NCBI GenBank assembly: GCA_942491185.1
Contig: CALOAB010000020.1
Location: 62,001 to 126,000, forward strand
DNA length: 64,000 nucleotides
Direction: 5' to 3'
Origin: SLRI01 sp942491185
Lineage (GTDB): Bacteria > Pseudomonadota > Alphaproteobacteria > Geminicoccales > Geminicoccaceae
The notes under the pieces were generated by a model. It did no database searches. It was not told the origin of the DNA and saw only the letters and a program-made list of their open reading frames with translations. A program made the position numbers and the translations under genes. Positions 51,342 through 59,873 of the stretch are shown one piece after another. The first letter of the stretch is position 1, and each line of letters opens with the position of its first letter.

Positions 51342-52870
51342 AGATCAGAGCCCAGATCGCGATGGTCTTGAACCTCGACAAGTGCATCGGCTGCCACACC
51401 TGCTCGGTGACCTGCAAGAACGTGTGGACCAACCGCGAAGGCATGGAATACGCCTGGTTCAACAATGTCGAGACCAAGCCCGGCATCGGTTATCCCAAGG
51501 AATGGGAGAACCAGAAGAAGTGGAACGGTGGCTGGACCCGCAAGTCCAACGGGCGGATCGAGCCCCGGATCGGCGGCAAATGGCGGGTGCTGGCGAAGAT
51601 CTTCGCCAATCCCGACCTGCCGGAGATCGACGACTACTACGAGCCGTTCACCTTCGACTATGATTACCTGCAGTCCGCACCGGAGGTGAAGACGACGCCG
51701 ACGGCGCGGCCCCGTTCGCTCTTGACCGGCGAGCGGATGGAGAAGATCGAGTGGGGGCCGAACTGGGAGGAGATCCTGGGCGGCGAGTTCGCCAAGCGCT
51801 CGAAGGACGTCAATTTCGAGGGTGTCGAGAAGGAGATCTACAGCACCTTCGAGAACACCTTCATGATGTACCTGCCCAGGCTCTGCGAGCACTGCCTCAA
51901 CCCGAGCTGCGTGGCAGCCTGCCCGTCCGAGGCCATCTACAAGCGGGCCGAGGACGGCGTCGTGCTGATCGACCAGGAGCGCTGCCGCGGCTGGCGGATG
52001 TGCGTCTCGGGCTGCCCGTACAAGAAGATCTATTACAACTGGACCTCGGGCAAATCCGAGAAGTGCATCTTCTGCTATCCCCGGATCGAGGCGGGCCAGC
52101 CCACGGTCTGCTCGGAGACCTGTGTCGGGCGCATTCGCTACCTGGGCGTCATCCTCTATGACGCCGACGGCATCGAGAAGGCAGCCGCCACCCAAAACGA
52201 GCAGGACCTCTACGAGGAGCAGCTCAAGCTCTTCCTCGATCCGAGCGATCCGGCCGTCATCGAGCAGGCCCGCGCCGACGGCGTGCCCGAGGCCTGGCTC
52301 GAGGCCGCCCGGCACTCGCCCATCTGGAAGATGGCGATGGACTGGAAGATCGCCTTTCCGCTGCACCCCGAGTATCGGACCATGCCGATGGTCTGGTACG
52401 TGCCGCCGCTCTCGCCGATCCAGTCGGCAGCCGCCGCCGGCAAGATGGGCAGCGACGGCGAGATGCCCGATGTGCGGTCCTTGCGCATCCCGCTCCGCTA
52501 CCTCGCCAACCTCTTGACCGCCGGCAAGGAGGAGCCGATCGCCACCGGCCTCGAGCGGATGCTGGCGATGCGCGCCTATATGCGGGCGAAGACCGTGGAC
52601 GGGGTGATCGACGAGGCGATCGCGGCACGGGTCGGCCTCAAGGGCCAGGACATCGAGGAGATGTACCAGCTCATGGCGATCGCCAATTACGAGGACCGCT
52701 TCGTCATCCCGACCTCGCACCGCGAGGTGACCCACGACGATCCGTACGAGCTGCGCGGTTCCTGCGGCTTCAGCTTCGGCAATGCCTGCTCGAGCGGGAC
52801 CAGCGACGCCACGCTCTTCTTCGGCGCGCCCAGACGCAAGAAGGCCAAGCCGCCAATGGAGGTCTCGTGA
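51338..52870 (+). CDS. narH: respiratory nitrate reductase beta subunit
   Basis: The 510-residue electron-transfer subunit carries the cysteine sets for one 3Fe-4S and three 4Fe-4S clusters: CIGCHTCSVTCKNVW, CEHCLNPSCVAACPSE, CRGWRMCVSGCPYKK (the tryptophan marks the 3Fe-4S site) and CIFCYPRIEAGQPTVCSETC. It takes electrons from NarI haems and passes them to NarG. It overlaps narG and narJ by four bases each. Confidence 0.96.
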   Translation: MKIRAQIAMVLNLDKCIGCHTCSVTCKNVWTNREGMEYAWFNNVETKPGIGYPKEWENQKKWNGGWTRKSNGRIEPRIGGKWRVLAKIFANPDLPEIDDYYEPFTFDYDYLQSAPEVKTTPTARPRSLLTGERMEKIEWGPNWEEILGGEFAKRSKDVNFEGVEKEIYSTFENTFMMYLPRLCEHCLNPSCVAACPSEAIYKRAEDGVVLIDQERCRGWRMCVSGCPYKKIYYNWTSGKSEKCIFCYPRIEAGQPTVCSETCVGRIRYLGVILYDADGIEKAAATQNEQDLYEEQLKLFLDPSDPAVIEQARADGVPEAWLEAARHSPIWKMAMDWKIAFPLHPEYRTMPMVWYVPPLSPIQSAAAAGKMGSDGEMPDVRSLRIPLRYLANLLTAGKEEPIATGLERMLAMRAYMRAKTVDGVIDEAIAARVGLKGQDIEEMYQLMAIANYEDRFVIPTSHREVTHDDPYELRGSCGFSFGNACSSGTSDATLFFGAPRRKKAKPPMEVS

Positions 52871-53580
52871 TGGCCAAGACCTACAAAGCGCTCTCCGCGC
52901 TGCTCACCTATCCGACCGCTGATCTGCAGAATGCAGCGGACGACATCTCGGCCGTGCTGCAGGACGAGGGCCTGGTCCCGGTATCGGTGCTGCGACCGCT
53001 CTTGGCTCTCGTCGAGGAGATCGCCACGGCCGACCTCTACGACCTGCAGGAGCGCTACACCCTGCTCTTCGACCGCTCGCGCTCGCTGTCGCTGCATCTC
53101 TTCGAGCATGTCCACGGCGAAAGCCGCGACCGCGGCCAGGCCATGGTCGATCTGGCCCAGCACTACGATGCGCAGGGCTTCGTCATTGCCGCGAACGAGC
53201 TGCCCGACTTTCTGCCGCTCTTTCTCGAGTTCTTGAGCCAGATAGGTGCTGCGGAGGCGCACGAGCTGCTGCAGCAGCCCTTGCCGATCCTCGAGGCGCT
53301 GGCCGAGCGGCTGCACGAGCGCCGCTCGAGCTATGCGGCCGTGTTCGCAACGCTGGTCACCATTGCCGGTGGCAAGGGCGTGCCGGTGCCGCTCGGCACC
53401 TCGGCCGACGACGACCCGGAGGACTTCGAGGCGCTGGATCGGGCCTGGGAGGAGGCCGCCGTCAGCTTCGGCCCCGGCGACTGGGCCAATGGCGACGATG
53501 GTTGTGGCAAGGCGCGCCTCACCACCCGCATCCGTGCTGCGCTCCGCAGCGTTCACGCCCAACCCAACGATCCCGCCTGA
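52867..53580 (+). CDS. narJ: nitrate reductase assembly chaperone
   Basis: The 237-residue all-helical protein begins KTYKALSALLTYPTADLQNA and contains LYDLQERYTLLFDRSRSLSL then LHLFEHVHGESRDRGQAMVD, diagnostic for NarJ. It holds NarGH while molybdenum cofactor is inserted and is not part of the final enzyme. The start is GTG 52867 or ATG 52870, overlapping the narH stop. Confidence 0.93.
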   Translation: MMAKTYKALSALLTYPTADLQNAADDISAVLQDEGLVPVSVLRPLLALVEEIATADLYDLQERYTLLFDRSRSLSLHLFEHVHGESRDRGQAMVDLAQHYDAQGFVIAANELPDFLPLFLEFLSQIGAAEAHELLQQPLPILEALAERLHERRSSYAAVFATLVTIAGGKGVPVPLGTSADDDPEDFEALDRAWEEAAVSFGPGDWANGDDGCGKARLTTRIRAALRSVHAQPNDPA

Positions 53581-53591
53581 GGGAGCCCGGC

Positions 53592-54341
53592 ATGGCCATT
53601 TGGTACAACACCTTCTTCTTCGGCATTTACCCGTATATCGCGCTTGCCGTGATGATCCTGGGCTCGATCGTCCGCTACGATCGCGAGCCCTATTCCTGGC
53701 GCTCCGGCTCCAGCCAGATGCTGCGCAAGAAGCAGCTCTTCTGGGGCTCGAACCTCTTTCACATCGGCATCATCCTGCTCTTTCTCGGGCACTTCATCGG
53801 CCTGCTGACGCCGCATTGGGCCTATGCCTGGCTGATCGAGGCCTCGACCAAGCAGACCCTGGCGGTGACCGCGGGCGGCATCTTCGGCGGCATCTGCTTC
53901 ATCGGCCTGACGCTTCTGCTGCACCGGCGGCTGACCGACCCGCGGATCAGGCTCACCAGCACGACCATGGACATCGCGATCCTGGTGATCTTGTGGGTCC
54001 AGCTGGCGCTCGGCCTCGCCACGCTGCCGTTCTCGGTCCAGCACAGCGACGGCAGCACCATGCTGGTGCTGGCCGAGTGGGCGCAGCGCATCCTCACCTT
54101 CCGGGGCGACGCGGCACCGCTGGTCGCCGGCACGGACTGGCCCTACCAGCTGCACATCATCTTGGGCCTGACGATCTTCCTGCTCTTCCCGTTCTCGCGG
54201 CTGGTGCACATCTGGAGCGTGCCGGTCCGCTATGTCTGGCGGCAGGGCTACCAGGTGGTGCGCGAGGGGCACTCGCAGCGGCAGGGCGGCCCGGTCGGCA
54301 CGCCAGGCCAGCGCCACAAGAAGCTGCATCCGGCGGAGTAG
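53592..54341 (+). CDS. narI: respiratory nitrate reductase gamma subunit (cytochrome b)
   Basis: The 249-residue membrane subunit has five helices. Haem histidines are visible in NLFHIGIILLFLGHFIG and in YQLHIILGLTIFLLFPF then SRLVHIW. It oxidises quinol and delivers electrons to NarH. ATG 53592 follows GGGAG, 11 bases after narJ. Confidence 0.95.
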   Translation: MAIWYNTFFFGIYPYIALAVMILGSIVRYDREPYSWRSGSSQMLRKKQLFWGSNLFHIGIILLFLGHFIGLLTPHWAYAWLIEASTKQTLAVTAGGIFGGICFIGLTLLLHRRLTDPRIRLTSTTMDIAILVILWVQLALGLATLPFSVQHSDGSTMLVLAEWAQRILTFRGDAAPLVAGTDWPYQLHIILGLTIFLLFPFSRLVHIWSVPVRYVWRQGYQVVREGHSQRQGGPVGTPGQRHKKLHPAE

Positions 54342-54346
54342 GACAC

Positions 54347-55183
54347 TTGGAAATCTTCAATCTCGAGGCGCGGCCGGGCTTTCGTCCGCCGCCGCCGGTC
54401 ACGGTCGACGGCACGCAGATCAGTGAGGCGGCCATCGCCCAGGAGGCGCAGCACCACCCGGCGGATACGCCGGACGCCGCGCGTGAGGCGGCAGCTTCAG
54501 CGCTCGTGGTGCGCCATCTGCTGCTCGCCGAGGCGGCGCGGCTGGCGATCGTGCCCGAGCCGGAGACCGATGCAGCCGGCCGGCGTGAGACCACCGAGGA
54601 GGCGCTGATCTCGACACTGTTGCGCCAGGAGGTCGTGGTGCCGACGGCGGACGCGGTGGCGGCCAGGCGCTACTACGATACCAATCCGGAGCGCTTCACG
54701 ACGGTGCCGCTGTTCGAGGTGCGGCACATCCTTTTTGCCGCCGATGCGCGCGAGCCGGAGAGCTATGCCCGGGCGATGGCCAGCGCCGAGGAAGCGCTCG
54801 CCGGTTTGTTGCTGGATCCCGCGTCGTTTCCGGCGCTCGCCAAGGCGCTCTCGGCGTGTCCGTCGGCGGCAAGCGGCGGCAATCTGGGCCAGGTGACGGC
54901 GGATCAGCTGACGCCTGCCTTTGCCGAGGCGCTGGTCACAGCCGAGCCGGGCGCGGTTCACCCGAAGGCGGTCGGCACACCTTACGGCATCCACCTGATC
55001 TTTCTGGAGCGGCGGATCGACGGCCGGCAGTTGCCGTTCGACATGGTCGAGACGAAGATCAAGGACTTCCTCGAGGCGCGTGTCTGGCACCACGCGGTTC
55101 GCCAATATGTCGGCATTCTCCTCGGCCGCGCCGCTGTCAGCGGGGTGACGCTGGAGAGCGCCGGCTCGCCGCTGGTGCAATAG
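54347..55183 (+). CDS. PpiC-type peptidyl-prolyl isomerase of the nar operon
   Basis: The 278-residue protein has a NifM/SurA-like helical N-terminal half and a parvulin domain (LFEVRHILFAADAREPESYA, ASGGNLGQVTADQLTPAFAE, GTPYGIHLIFLERRI). No signal peptide is seen, so it should act in the cytoplasm. Genes of this kind follow narI in Pseudomonas and other denitrifiers and are thought to help fold the reductase. TTG 54347, 6 bases after the narI stop and behind GGAG, fits best. Confidence 0.85.
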   Translation: MEIFNLEARPGFRPPPPVTVDGTQISEAAIAQEAQHHPADTPDAAREAAASALVVRHLLLAEAARLAIVPEPETDAAGRRETTEEALISTLLRQEVVVPTADAVAARRYYDTNPERFTTVPLFEVRHILFAADAREPESYARAMASAEEALAGLLLDPASFPALAKALSACPSAASGGNLGQVTADQLTPAFAEALVTAEPGAVHPKAVGTPYGIHLIFLERRIDGRQLPFDMVETKIKDFLEARVWHHAVRQYVGILLGRAAVSGVTLESAGSPLVQ

Positions 55184-55198
55184 GCGAGGGGGGCGACC

Positions 55199-55555
55199 AT
55201 GCTCGGCAGGATCGTTGAGGAGCTGGCCCAACCGGGTGTCGCCGAGGCGACGCTGATCGAGGCGGGTGAGCTGGCGCTGCTCGCCCGGCTGGAGGCTGCG
55301 GCTGATGCGCTGGCGATGCCGCCTGGCGAGCTTGCCGCCTTCATCGCCCGGCGCTGGCTGGCGGCGGCCGGTGAGGAAGATTGGCTCGGGCTCGTTGCCG
55401 CCATGGGGCGCAGCGACCGACCGGGCCTCGCAGCCCTGGTCGCGATGCTGCAGCAAGCCCTGGCCGAGCTCGACCGCAAGCAGGCGGCCGGCGGCGTGGC
55501 TGTCAGTCCGGTCGCTCACGATCGGCGAACAGCCGGCTCGCCATTCGGGCCATGA
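55199..55555 (+). CDS. small helical protein at the end of the nar operon
   Basis: The 118-residue protein is rich in alanine, leucine and glutamate, almost wholly helical, without cysteines or a known motif. It follows the isomerase gene by 15 bases with a GAGGGGG site ahead of ATG 55199. I do not recognise it; its place in the operon suggests a helper role in nitrate reduction or cofactor assembly. Confidence 0.6.
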   Translation: MLGRIVEELAQPGVAEATLIEAGELALLARLEAAADALAMPPGELAAFIARRWLAAAGEEDWLGLVAAMGRSDRPGLAALVAMLQQALAELDRKQAAGGVAVSPVAHDRRTAGSPFGP

Positions 55556-55613
55556 TCAGGATAGTGGCCGGCGCCACGACGAGCAGGAGGACGGCCGTGA
55601 TCAAGACATCCAT
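55503..55613 (-). CDS. possible 36-residue single-span membrane peptide
   Basis: This minus-strand frame begins MDVLITAVLLLVVAPATILI, a clear membrane helix, and ends in a charged tail (RLFADRERPD). It overlaps the end of the nar-operon gene by 53 bases in opposite orientation. Many real small membrane proteins look like this, but there is no strong ribosome site, so it stays a candidate. Confidence 0.3.
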   Translation of the reverse strand: MDVLITAVLLLVVAPATILIMARMASRLFADRERPD

Positions 55614-55770
55614 CGATGAGCTTCCGTGCTGACCCCCGTCCACGAGCAAGCTGTCAAATCGGTCGCGGCGCCGACATGTCAAGCAAGCTGGTCATCGCCC
55701 TTGCCGCATTGCACAATGATTTCTGGAAAATCTGGCACGCGCCGCCGTTCCGGGCGAGGACGAACCTGCG

Positions 55771-56376
55771 ATGATCGACGATCTTCTGGCAAGGAACCGC
55801 CTTTGGTCCGTCAACCGTTCCAAGGCCGACCCCGATTTTTTCCCCAGGCTCGCCCGGCAGCAGCGACCGGACTACCTTTGGGTGGGTTGCGCCGATAGCC
55901 GGGTGCCGGCCAATGACATCGTCGGGCTCGACCCGGGCGAGCTCTTCGTCCACCGCAATGTCGCCAATCTGGCACCACCCTCGGACATCAACTTCCTTTC
56001 GGTGCTCGCCTTCGCGGTCAACGCGCTCGAGGTGAAGCATGTCATCGTCTGTGGCCATTACGGCTGCGGTGGCATCAAGGCGGCGTTCAGGGACGAGCGC
56101 AACGGCATCGTCGACCATTGGCTGGAGCCGGTCCGCGCCAGCTACCGGCGGCATCGGCAGCAGATCGATGCGATCGGCGGCGAGGCCTATCGGATCGACG
56201 CGCTCTGCGAGTTCAACGTCCGCGACCGGGTCAAGGACGTGGCGAGCACGACCATCGTCCGCGACGCCTGGAAGAAGGGTCAAAGTCTCGCGATCCACGG
56301 CTGGATCTACTCCCTGGCCGACGGCCTGATCCGCGATCTCGAGGCCACCGTCACCGGCCCCGCCGACGTCGACTAG
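55771..56376 (+). CDS. can: beta-class carbonic anhydrase
   Basis: The 201-residue zinc enzyme interconverts CO2 and bicarbonate. Zinc ligands are Cys40 with Asp42 in GCADSRVPANDIVGL, and His and Cys in VIVCGHYGCGGIKAAF. The stretch HRNVANLAPPSDINFLSVL is typical. Length and motifs match the Can/YadF type. The ATG at 55771 is immediately preceded by GAGGACGAACCTGCG. Confidence 0.93.
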   Translation: MIDDLLARNRLWSVNRSKADPDFFPRLARQQRPDYLWVGCADSRVPANDIVGLDPGELFVHRNVANLAPPSDINFLSVLAFAVNALEVKHVIVCGHYGCGGIKAAFRDERNGIVDHWLEPVRASYRRHRQQIDAIGGEAYRIDALCEFNVRDRVKDVASTTIVRDAWKKGQSLAIHGWIYSLADGLIRDLEATVTGPADVD

Positions 56377-56829
56377 GGCCGGGCTGCGCCGGCCGAGGAG
56401 CGTTGCCGTTAGCCGTCACACCCGTGCCACGCTCCTTGAACCTCGAGTGTGGTTTCTCGTCTGTTCTCGTCAACCGCCAATTTGCATCGGCGTCCTGGCG
56501 TCAGAGGTCGAGTTTGGCATTGCATCTTGGTCTATAATCCCGCAGATTTCCTGCGTTCCCAATAGCCTGCTGCAGGTTTCGGTCTTTGTTAGAGAGCCTC
56601 TAGATGTCGATGAGTGTCGGCAAATAAAGACATGGGTGCCTGGGTCATGTTGTTTGAGAGCAGCAAGAAAAGTTTCAGTGCGCGCAATTTGCCGTCTCGT
56701 CGTTTTGCGTGTCTGGCCGGCGAAGGCTGAGGCTCTTGTCTTTCAACTCTTGGCTGAAGTGGGAATTTCAGTGCCTGGCAGGCGTCCACTGACTGTTGGT
56801 GGGGGGCATGAGGTTTTCTGGGTGTTGAG
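56377..56829. other. 453-base gap before the glycosyltransferase cluster
   Basis: No gene is supported. A plus-strand frame from 56447 is open for 128 codons but reads as non-coding sequence. Base composition is lower in GC than the flanks. The promoter of the glycosyltransferase genes is probably here. Confidence 0.4.
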
Positions 56830-58092
56830 GTGACGTCTGTGCGACGGACTGGGCGGCTGACTGTAGCGCTCGTTGCCGGCTGCCCCTTTCCCTGGGCGCG
56901 TGGCACGCCGGCGCGCATCCTCGGCATGGCGCGCGCGCTGCACGAGGCGGGTCATGCGGTTCATGTCATCGCCTATCCGATCGGTGATCTCGATCGCAAG
57001 CTGCCGTTCCAGGTGCACCGGAGTGCTCGCTTGCCGTTCTACCGGCGCACCGCGCCCGGTGCCGATCCGCTCAGGCTGGCCTGCATGTTGCCGATGCTCG
57101 CGGCCGAGGTCGCTCGCGTCGTGCGCAACAACCCGATCGACGTCATTCACGCGCATCATTACGAAGGCCTGCTCGCCGCCTGGCCGGCGAAGCGCCTGCG
57201 CCGCGTGCCGCTCGTCTACGATGCGCACACGACCCTGGCCGGCGAGCTGCCCTACTACCGGGTCGGCTTGCCGCGCCCTTGGACCGTGGCCGTGGGGCGT
57301 TCGTTGGACTCGCGTTTGCCCGGGCTCGCCGATCACACCATCGCGACCAGCCAGCACATCGCTGCCGAGCTGATGGGCGACGGCATGCCGGCCGAGCGGG
57401 TGAGCGTCATCGGCAATGGGATCGAGGATTCGTTCGTCGCCGGGCCGCACGACGAGACGCCGCCGGACGATGGCATCGAGCGGATCTGCTATGCCGGCAA
57501 TCTCGCCCCGTATCAGGGGATCGACACCTTGCTGGCGGCCTTTGCCGAGGTTGCCGCCGCGCGGCCGAAGGCGCGTTTGCTGCTCGTCACCGAATCGAGC
57601 TTCGAGCCCTATGCCCGGCAGGCAGCACGGCTCGGCATCGCCGAGCGCATCGATGTCGAGACGCCGCCACCGCCGCATGCGCTCGGCACCCGCCTCGCTG
57701 TTGCGACGGTGCTGGTCAATCCGCGCGCCGAGTGCCCGGGCTACCCGCTGAAGCTGTTGAACTACATGGCCGCCGGGCGGGGTATCGTGTCGTTTCGCGA
57801 CTCGGCGCGCGATCTCACGCATGGCGTCGATGCCTGGCTCGTCGACGAGCCCACGGCGCCGGCCTTGGCCCAGGGCCTTCTCGCCATGCTGAGGGAGCCC
57901 ACCCGCGCTGCAGAACTGGGCATGGCGGCGCGCCGCCGGGTGGTCGAGAACCTCACCTGGTCGCGCATCGTGGCCAATCTCGAGACCGTCTATCGCCGGT
58001 TGGTGGCGGTCGAGGACGGCGCTGCCGACCCGGTCGAGGCAGCGGTTCAAGAGCCTGCCTCCGTGCGGGCCGGTTTCTCCGGCGGCGAATAG
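56830..58092 (+). CDS. glycosyltransferase family 4
   Basis: The 420-residue protein is a GT-B enzyme: CPFPWARGTPARILGMARAL at the front, DVIHAHHYEGLLAAW, and the nucleotide-sugar site region with SVIGNGIEDSF, ICYAGNLAPYQGIDTLLAAF and GYPLKLLNYMAAGRGIVSF. It moves a sugar from a nucleotide donor to an unknown acceptor, likely for surface polysaccharide. GTG 56830 is the start; the next gene follows 4 bases after its stop. Confidence 0.85.
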   Translation: MTSVRRTGRLTVALVAGCPFPWARGTPARILGMARALHEAGHAVHVIAYPIGDLDRKLPFQVHRSARLPFYRRTAPGADPLRLACMLPMLAAEVARVVRNNPIDVIHAHHYEGLLAAWPAKRLRRVPLVYDAHTTLAGELPYYRVGLPRPWTVAVGRSLDSRLPGLADHTIATSQHIAAELMGDGMPAERVSVIGNGIEDSFVAGPHDETPPDDGIERICYAGNLAPYQGIDTLLAAFAEVAAARPKARLLLVTESSFEPYARQAARLGIAERIDVETPPPPHALGTRLAVATVLVNPRAECPGYPLKLLNYMAAGRGIVSFRDSARDLTHGVDAWLVDEPTAPALAQGLLAMLREPTRAAELGMAARRRVVENLTWSRIVANLETVYRRLVAVEDGAADPVEAAVQEPASVRAGFSGGE

Positions 58093-58096
58093 GCTC

Positions 58097-59179
58097 ATGC
58101 AGGCTTGGGGTGAGTCTCCGGCCGAGCTCGGTGCTGTGGTCATCAACTACAATGGCGGCGCCAAGGTCGTGCGGGTGATCGAGGCGCTGGCCGAGCTGGC
58201 GCCGGAGATCACCGAGATCATCGTCGCCGACAACGGCTCCACCGACGACAGCCTCGCCGAGATCCGCGCCCGTTTTCCGACTGTGGACATCCTGGAGCTC
58301 GGCGCCAATCTCGGCCTGCCGAATGCCCGAAACGCGGGCCTCGCTCGGGCCAGGAGCCGCTATGTCCTGCTGCTCGATGCCGACATCTACGTCACGCCGG
58401 GCTGCACCGCGGCCATGCTGGACATGGCAAAGCGCTACGCTGCGGCCGTCGTCTGCCCGCGCATCGTTCTCGTGCCGGACGGCAGCATCGTTCAGTGTGA
58501 CGGTGCGGCACCCCATTTCGTCGGCACGCTGGCCTTGCTCAACGCCGATGTCGAGCGCCGACTGCCGCCGGTGCCCGCAGGCCCCGTCGGCGGGCTGATC
58601 GGCGCTGCGATGCTGCTCGATCGTCAGGTCGTCATCGATGCGGGTGGCTTCAACGAGCTCTACTTCTTCTATTTCGAGGATCTCGAGTTCTCCCTGCGCA
58701 TGCGTTTGCTAGGCCATGAGATCGTGCGGGCGCCGGCAGCCATCGTCGAGCACGAGCGCGGCCAGGGAACCGTCGGCCTGTCGTTCCGCGGCAAGGGCAG
58801 CTACCCGAAGCGCCGGGCCTATCTCGGCATGCGCAATCGCCTGCTGACCATTGCGCTGTGCTACAGCGGGCGCACGCTGCTGCTCCTGGCACCGGTCCTG
58901 ATCGCCTACGAGCTCGCCACGATCGCCTTTGCCGTGAGCCGTGGCTTCATCAAGGAATGGTGGTCCGGCTGGTCGTGGCTCTTCGCCAATCGCCAGGAGA
59001 TCCTCAGCCAGCGCCACGCCCTGCAACAGCGTCGGGTCAGGCCGGATCGCGAGCTCTTCACGGCGACGCCCCTGCCGCTCGCCGCAGGCGTGTTCGAAGG
59101 CAGGTGGCTGCGCCGGGCGATCGGCGTCTTCGATAGTGGCCTTACCGCTTATTGGCGGCTGGTCGAGCGCTGGACCTGA
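58097..59179 (+). CDS. glycosyltransferase family 2
   Basis: The 360-residue protein is a GT-A enzyme with VVINYNGGAKVVRVIEAL, ADNGSTDDS and the metal motif in YVLLLDADIYVTPG (DAD). The acceptor-side motif FYFEDLEFSLRMRLLG (ED) is typical of rhamnosyl-type transferases. A C-terminal membrane-associated part (LLLLAPVLIAYELATIAFAV) tethers it to the inner membrane. It is coupled to the GT4 gene. Confidence 0.87.
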   Translation: MQAWGESPAELGAVVINYNGGAKVVRVIEALAELAPEITEIIVADNGSTDDSLAEIRARFPTVDILELGANLGLPNARNAGLARARSRYVLLLDADIYVTPGCTAAMLDMAKRYAAAVVCPRIVLVPDGSIVQCDGAAPHFVGTLALLNADVERRLPPVPAGPVGGLIGAAMLLDRQVVIDAGGFNELYFFYFEDLEFSLRMRLLGHEIVRAPAAIVEHERGQGTVGLSFRGKGSYPKRRAYLGMRNRLLTIALCYSGRTLLLLAPVLIAYELATIAFAVSRGFIKEWWSGWSWLFANRQEILSQRHALQQRRVRPDRELFTATPLPLAAGVFEGRWLRRAIGVFDSGLTAYWRLVERWT

Positions 59180-59190
59180 AAGAGGCCTAG

Positions 59191-59418
59191 ATGAACACAC
59201 TGCAGCAATCCTTCGCGGATTACATGGCCTATCGGCGGCGCCGCAAGACCGGTCCTGCCGGCGACAACCCGTTTGGCCAGCCGATTGGAGGGCGTGAGCG
59301 GCGTTGCGCCTACTGTGGCGGCGGGTGTTTTCGTTGCCAGCTTCGGCATTTGGCCGAGATCGACCCGGCCCTTGGGCATAGCCCGCAGCAGCCGTCTGAT
59401 TCGTCCACACATGTGTGA
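59191..59418 (+). CDS. small cysteine-rich hypothetical protein
   Basis: This 75-residue frame starts 11 bases after the GT2 stop behind AGAGG. It has a basic front (MAYRRRRKTGP) and a cysteine cluster, CAYCGGGCFRCQLRH, that could bind zinc. The end reads like non-coding DNA (HSPQQPSDSSTHV), so it may be the stump of a longer gene cut near 59300. No family is recognised. Confidence 0.4.
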   Translation: MNTLQQSFADYMAYRRRRKTGPAGDNPFGQPIGGRERRCAYCGGGCFRCQLRHLAEIDPALGHSPQQPSDSSTHV

Positions 59419-59422
59419 TCTC

Positions 59423-59857
59423 TCACTGTCGCCGCCGTGCGCCGGGAGATTGAGACCGGCAGTTTACAGCCGACAACGCCGCCAGGCCTGGTGCCGGGCG
59501 GCTGCCTCGTCGTCTTGCGGGCGTTGCACACCGAAGACAGGCGAGCCCGGCAGCGACAGCGCCTGGGCAGAGGCGATCATCGGCGTCGAGAAAGACGAGA
59601 TAGGCGCTTTGGCTGGCCTCGAGTCCGGTATTGCGCGCGGCCGAGAGCCCGCCATTCTCGCGCCGGATGAGACGGATCGGCAGGCGCTCGGCATAGGGTG
59701 CGACCGCAGCGCTGACGTCATCGGGCGAGCCGTCATCGACGACGATGATCTCGGCCGGCAAAGGCTGCTGCTCCGCGCAACTCTCGAGCGCCTCGCCCAG
59801 GAGATGCGCCTGTCGGTAGCAGGGAATGATGATGGCGACCGGTGCCGGCATCATGCC
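59423..59857 (-). pseudogene. glycosyltransferase family 2, C-terminally truncated
   Basis: The first 110 residues are a good GT-A domain start: AIIIPCYRQAHLLGEALESC, EIIVVDDGSPDDV, ENGGLSAARNTGLEAS and YLVFLDADD. After the DAD motif the frame turns into unrelated arginine-rich sequence. A complete enzyme would need at least 100 more residues. Start ATG 59857 lies 17 bases after the epimerase stop, so it was part of that operon before being cut. Confidence 0.7.
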
Positions 59858-59873
59858 GCTCTCAGCCAAGCTC

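Noticed and set aside
53246..55183. A 645-codon plus-strand frame across narJ, narI and the isomerase gene
   Set aside because: Only its last 278 codons, from TTG 54347, form a real protein; the earlier part is out of frame with narJ and narI.
56447..56833. 128-codon plus-strand frame before the GT4 gene
   Set aside because: Residue use is unlike a real protein, there is no ribosome site, and no family resemblance was seen.
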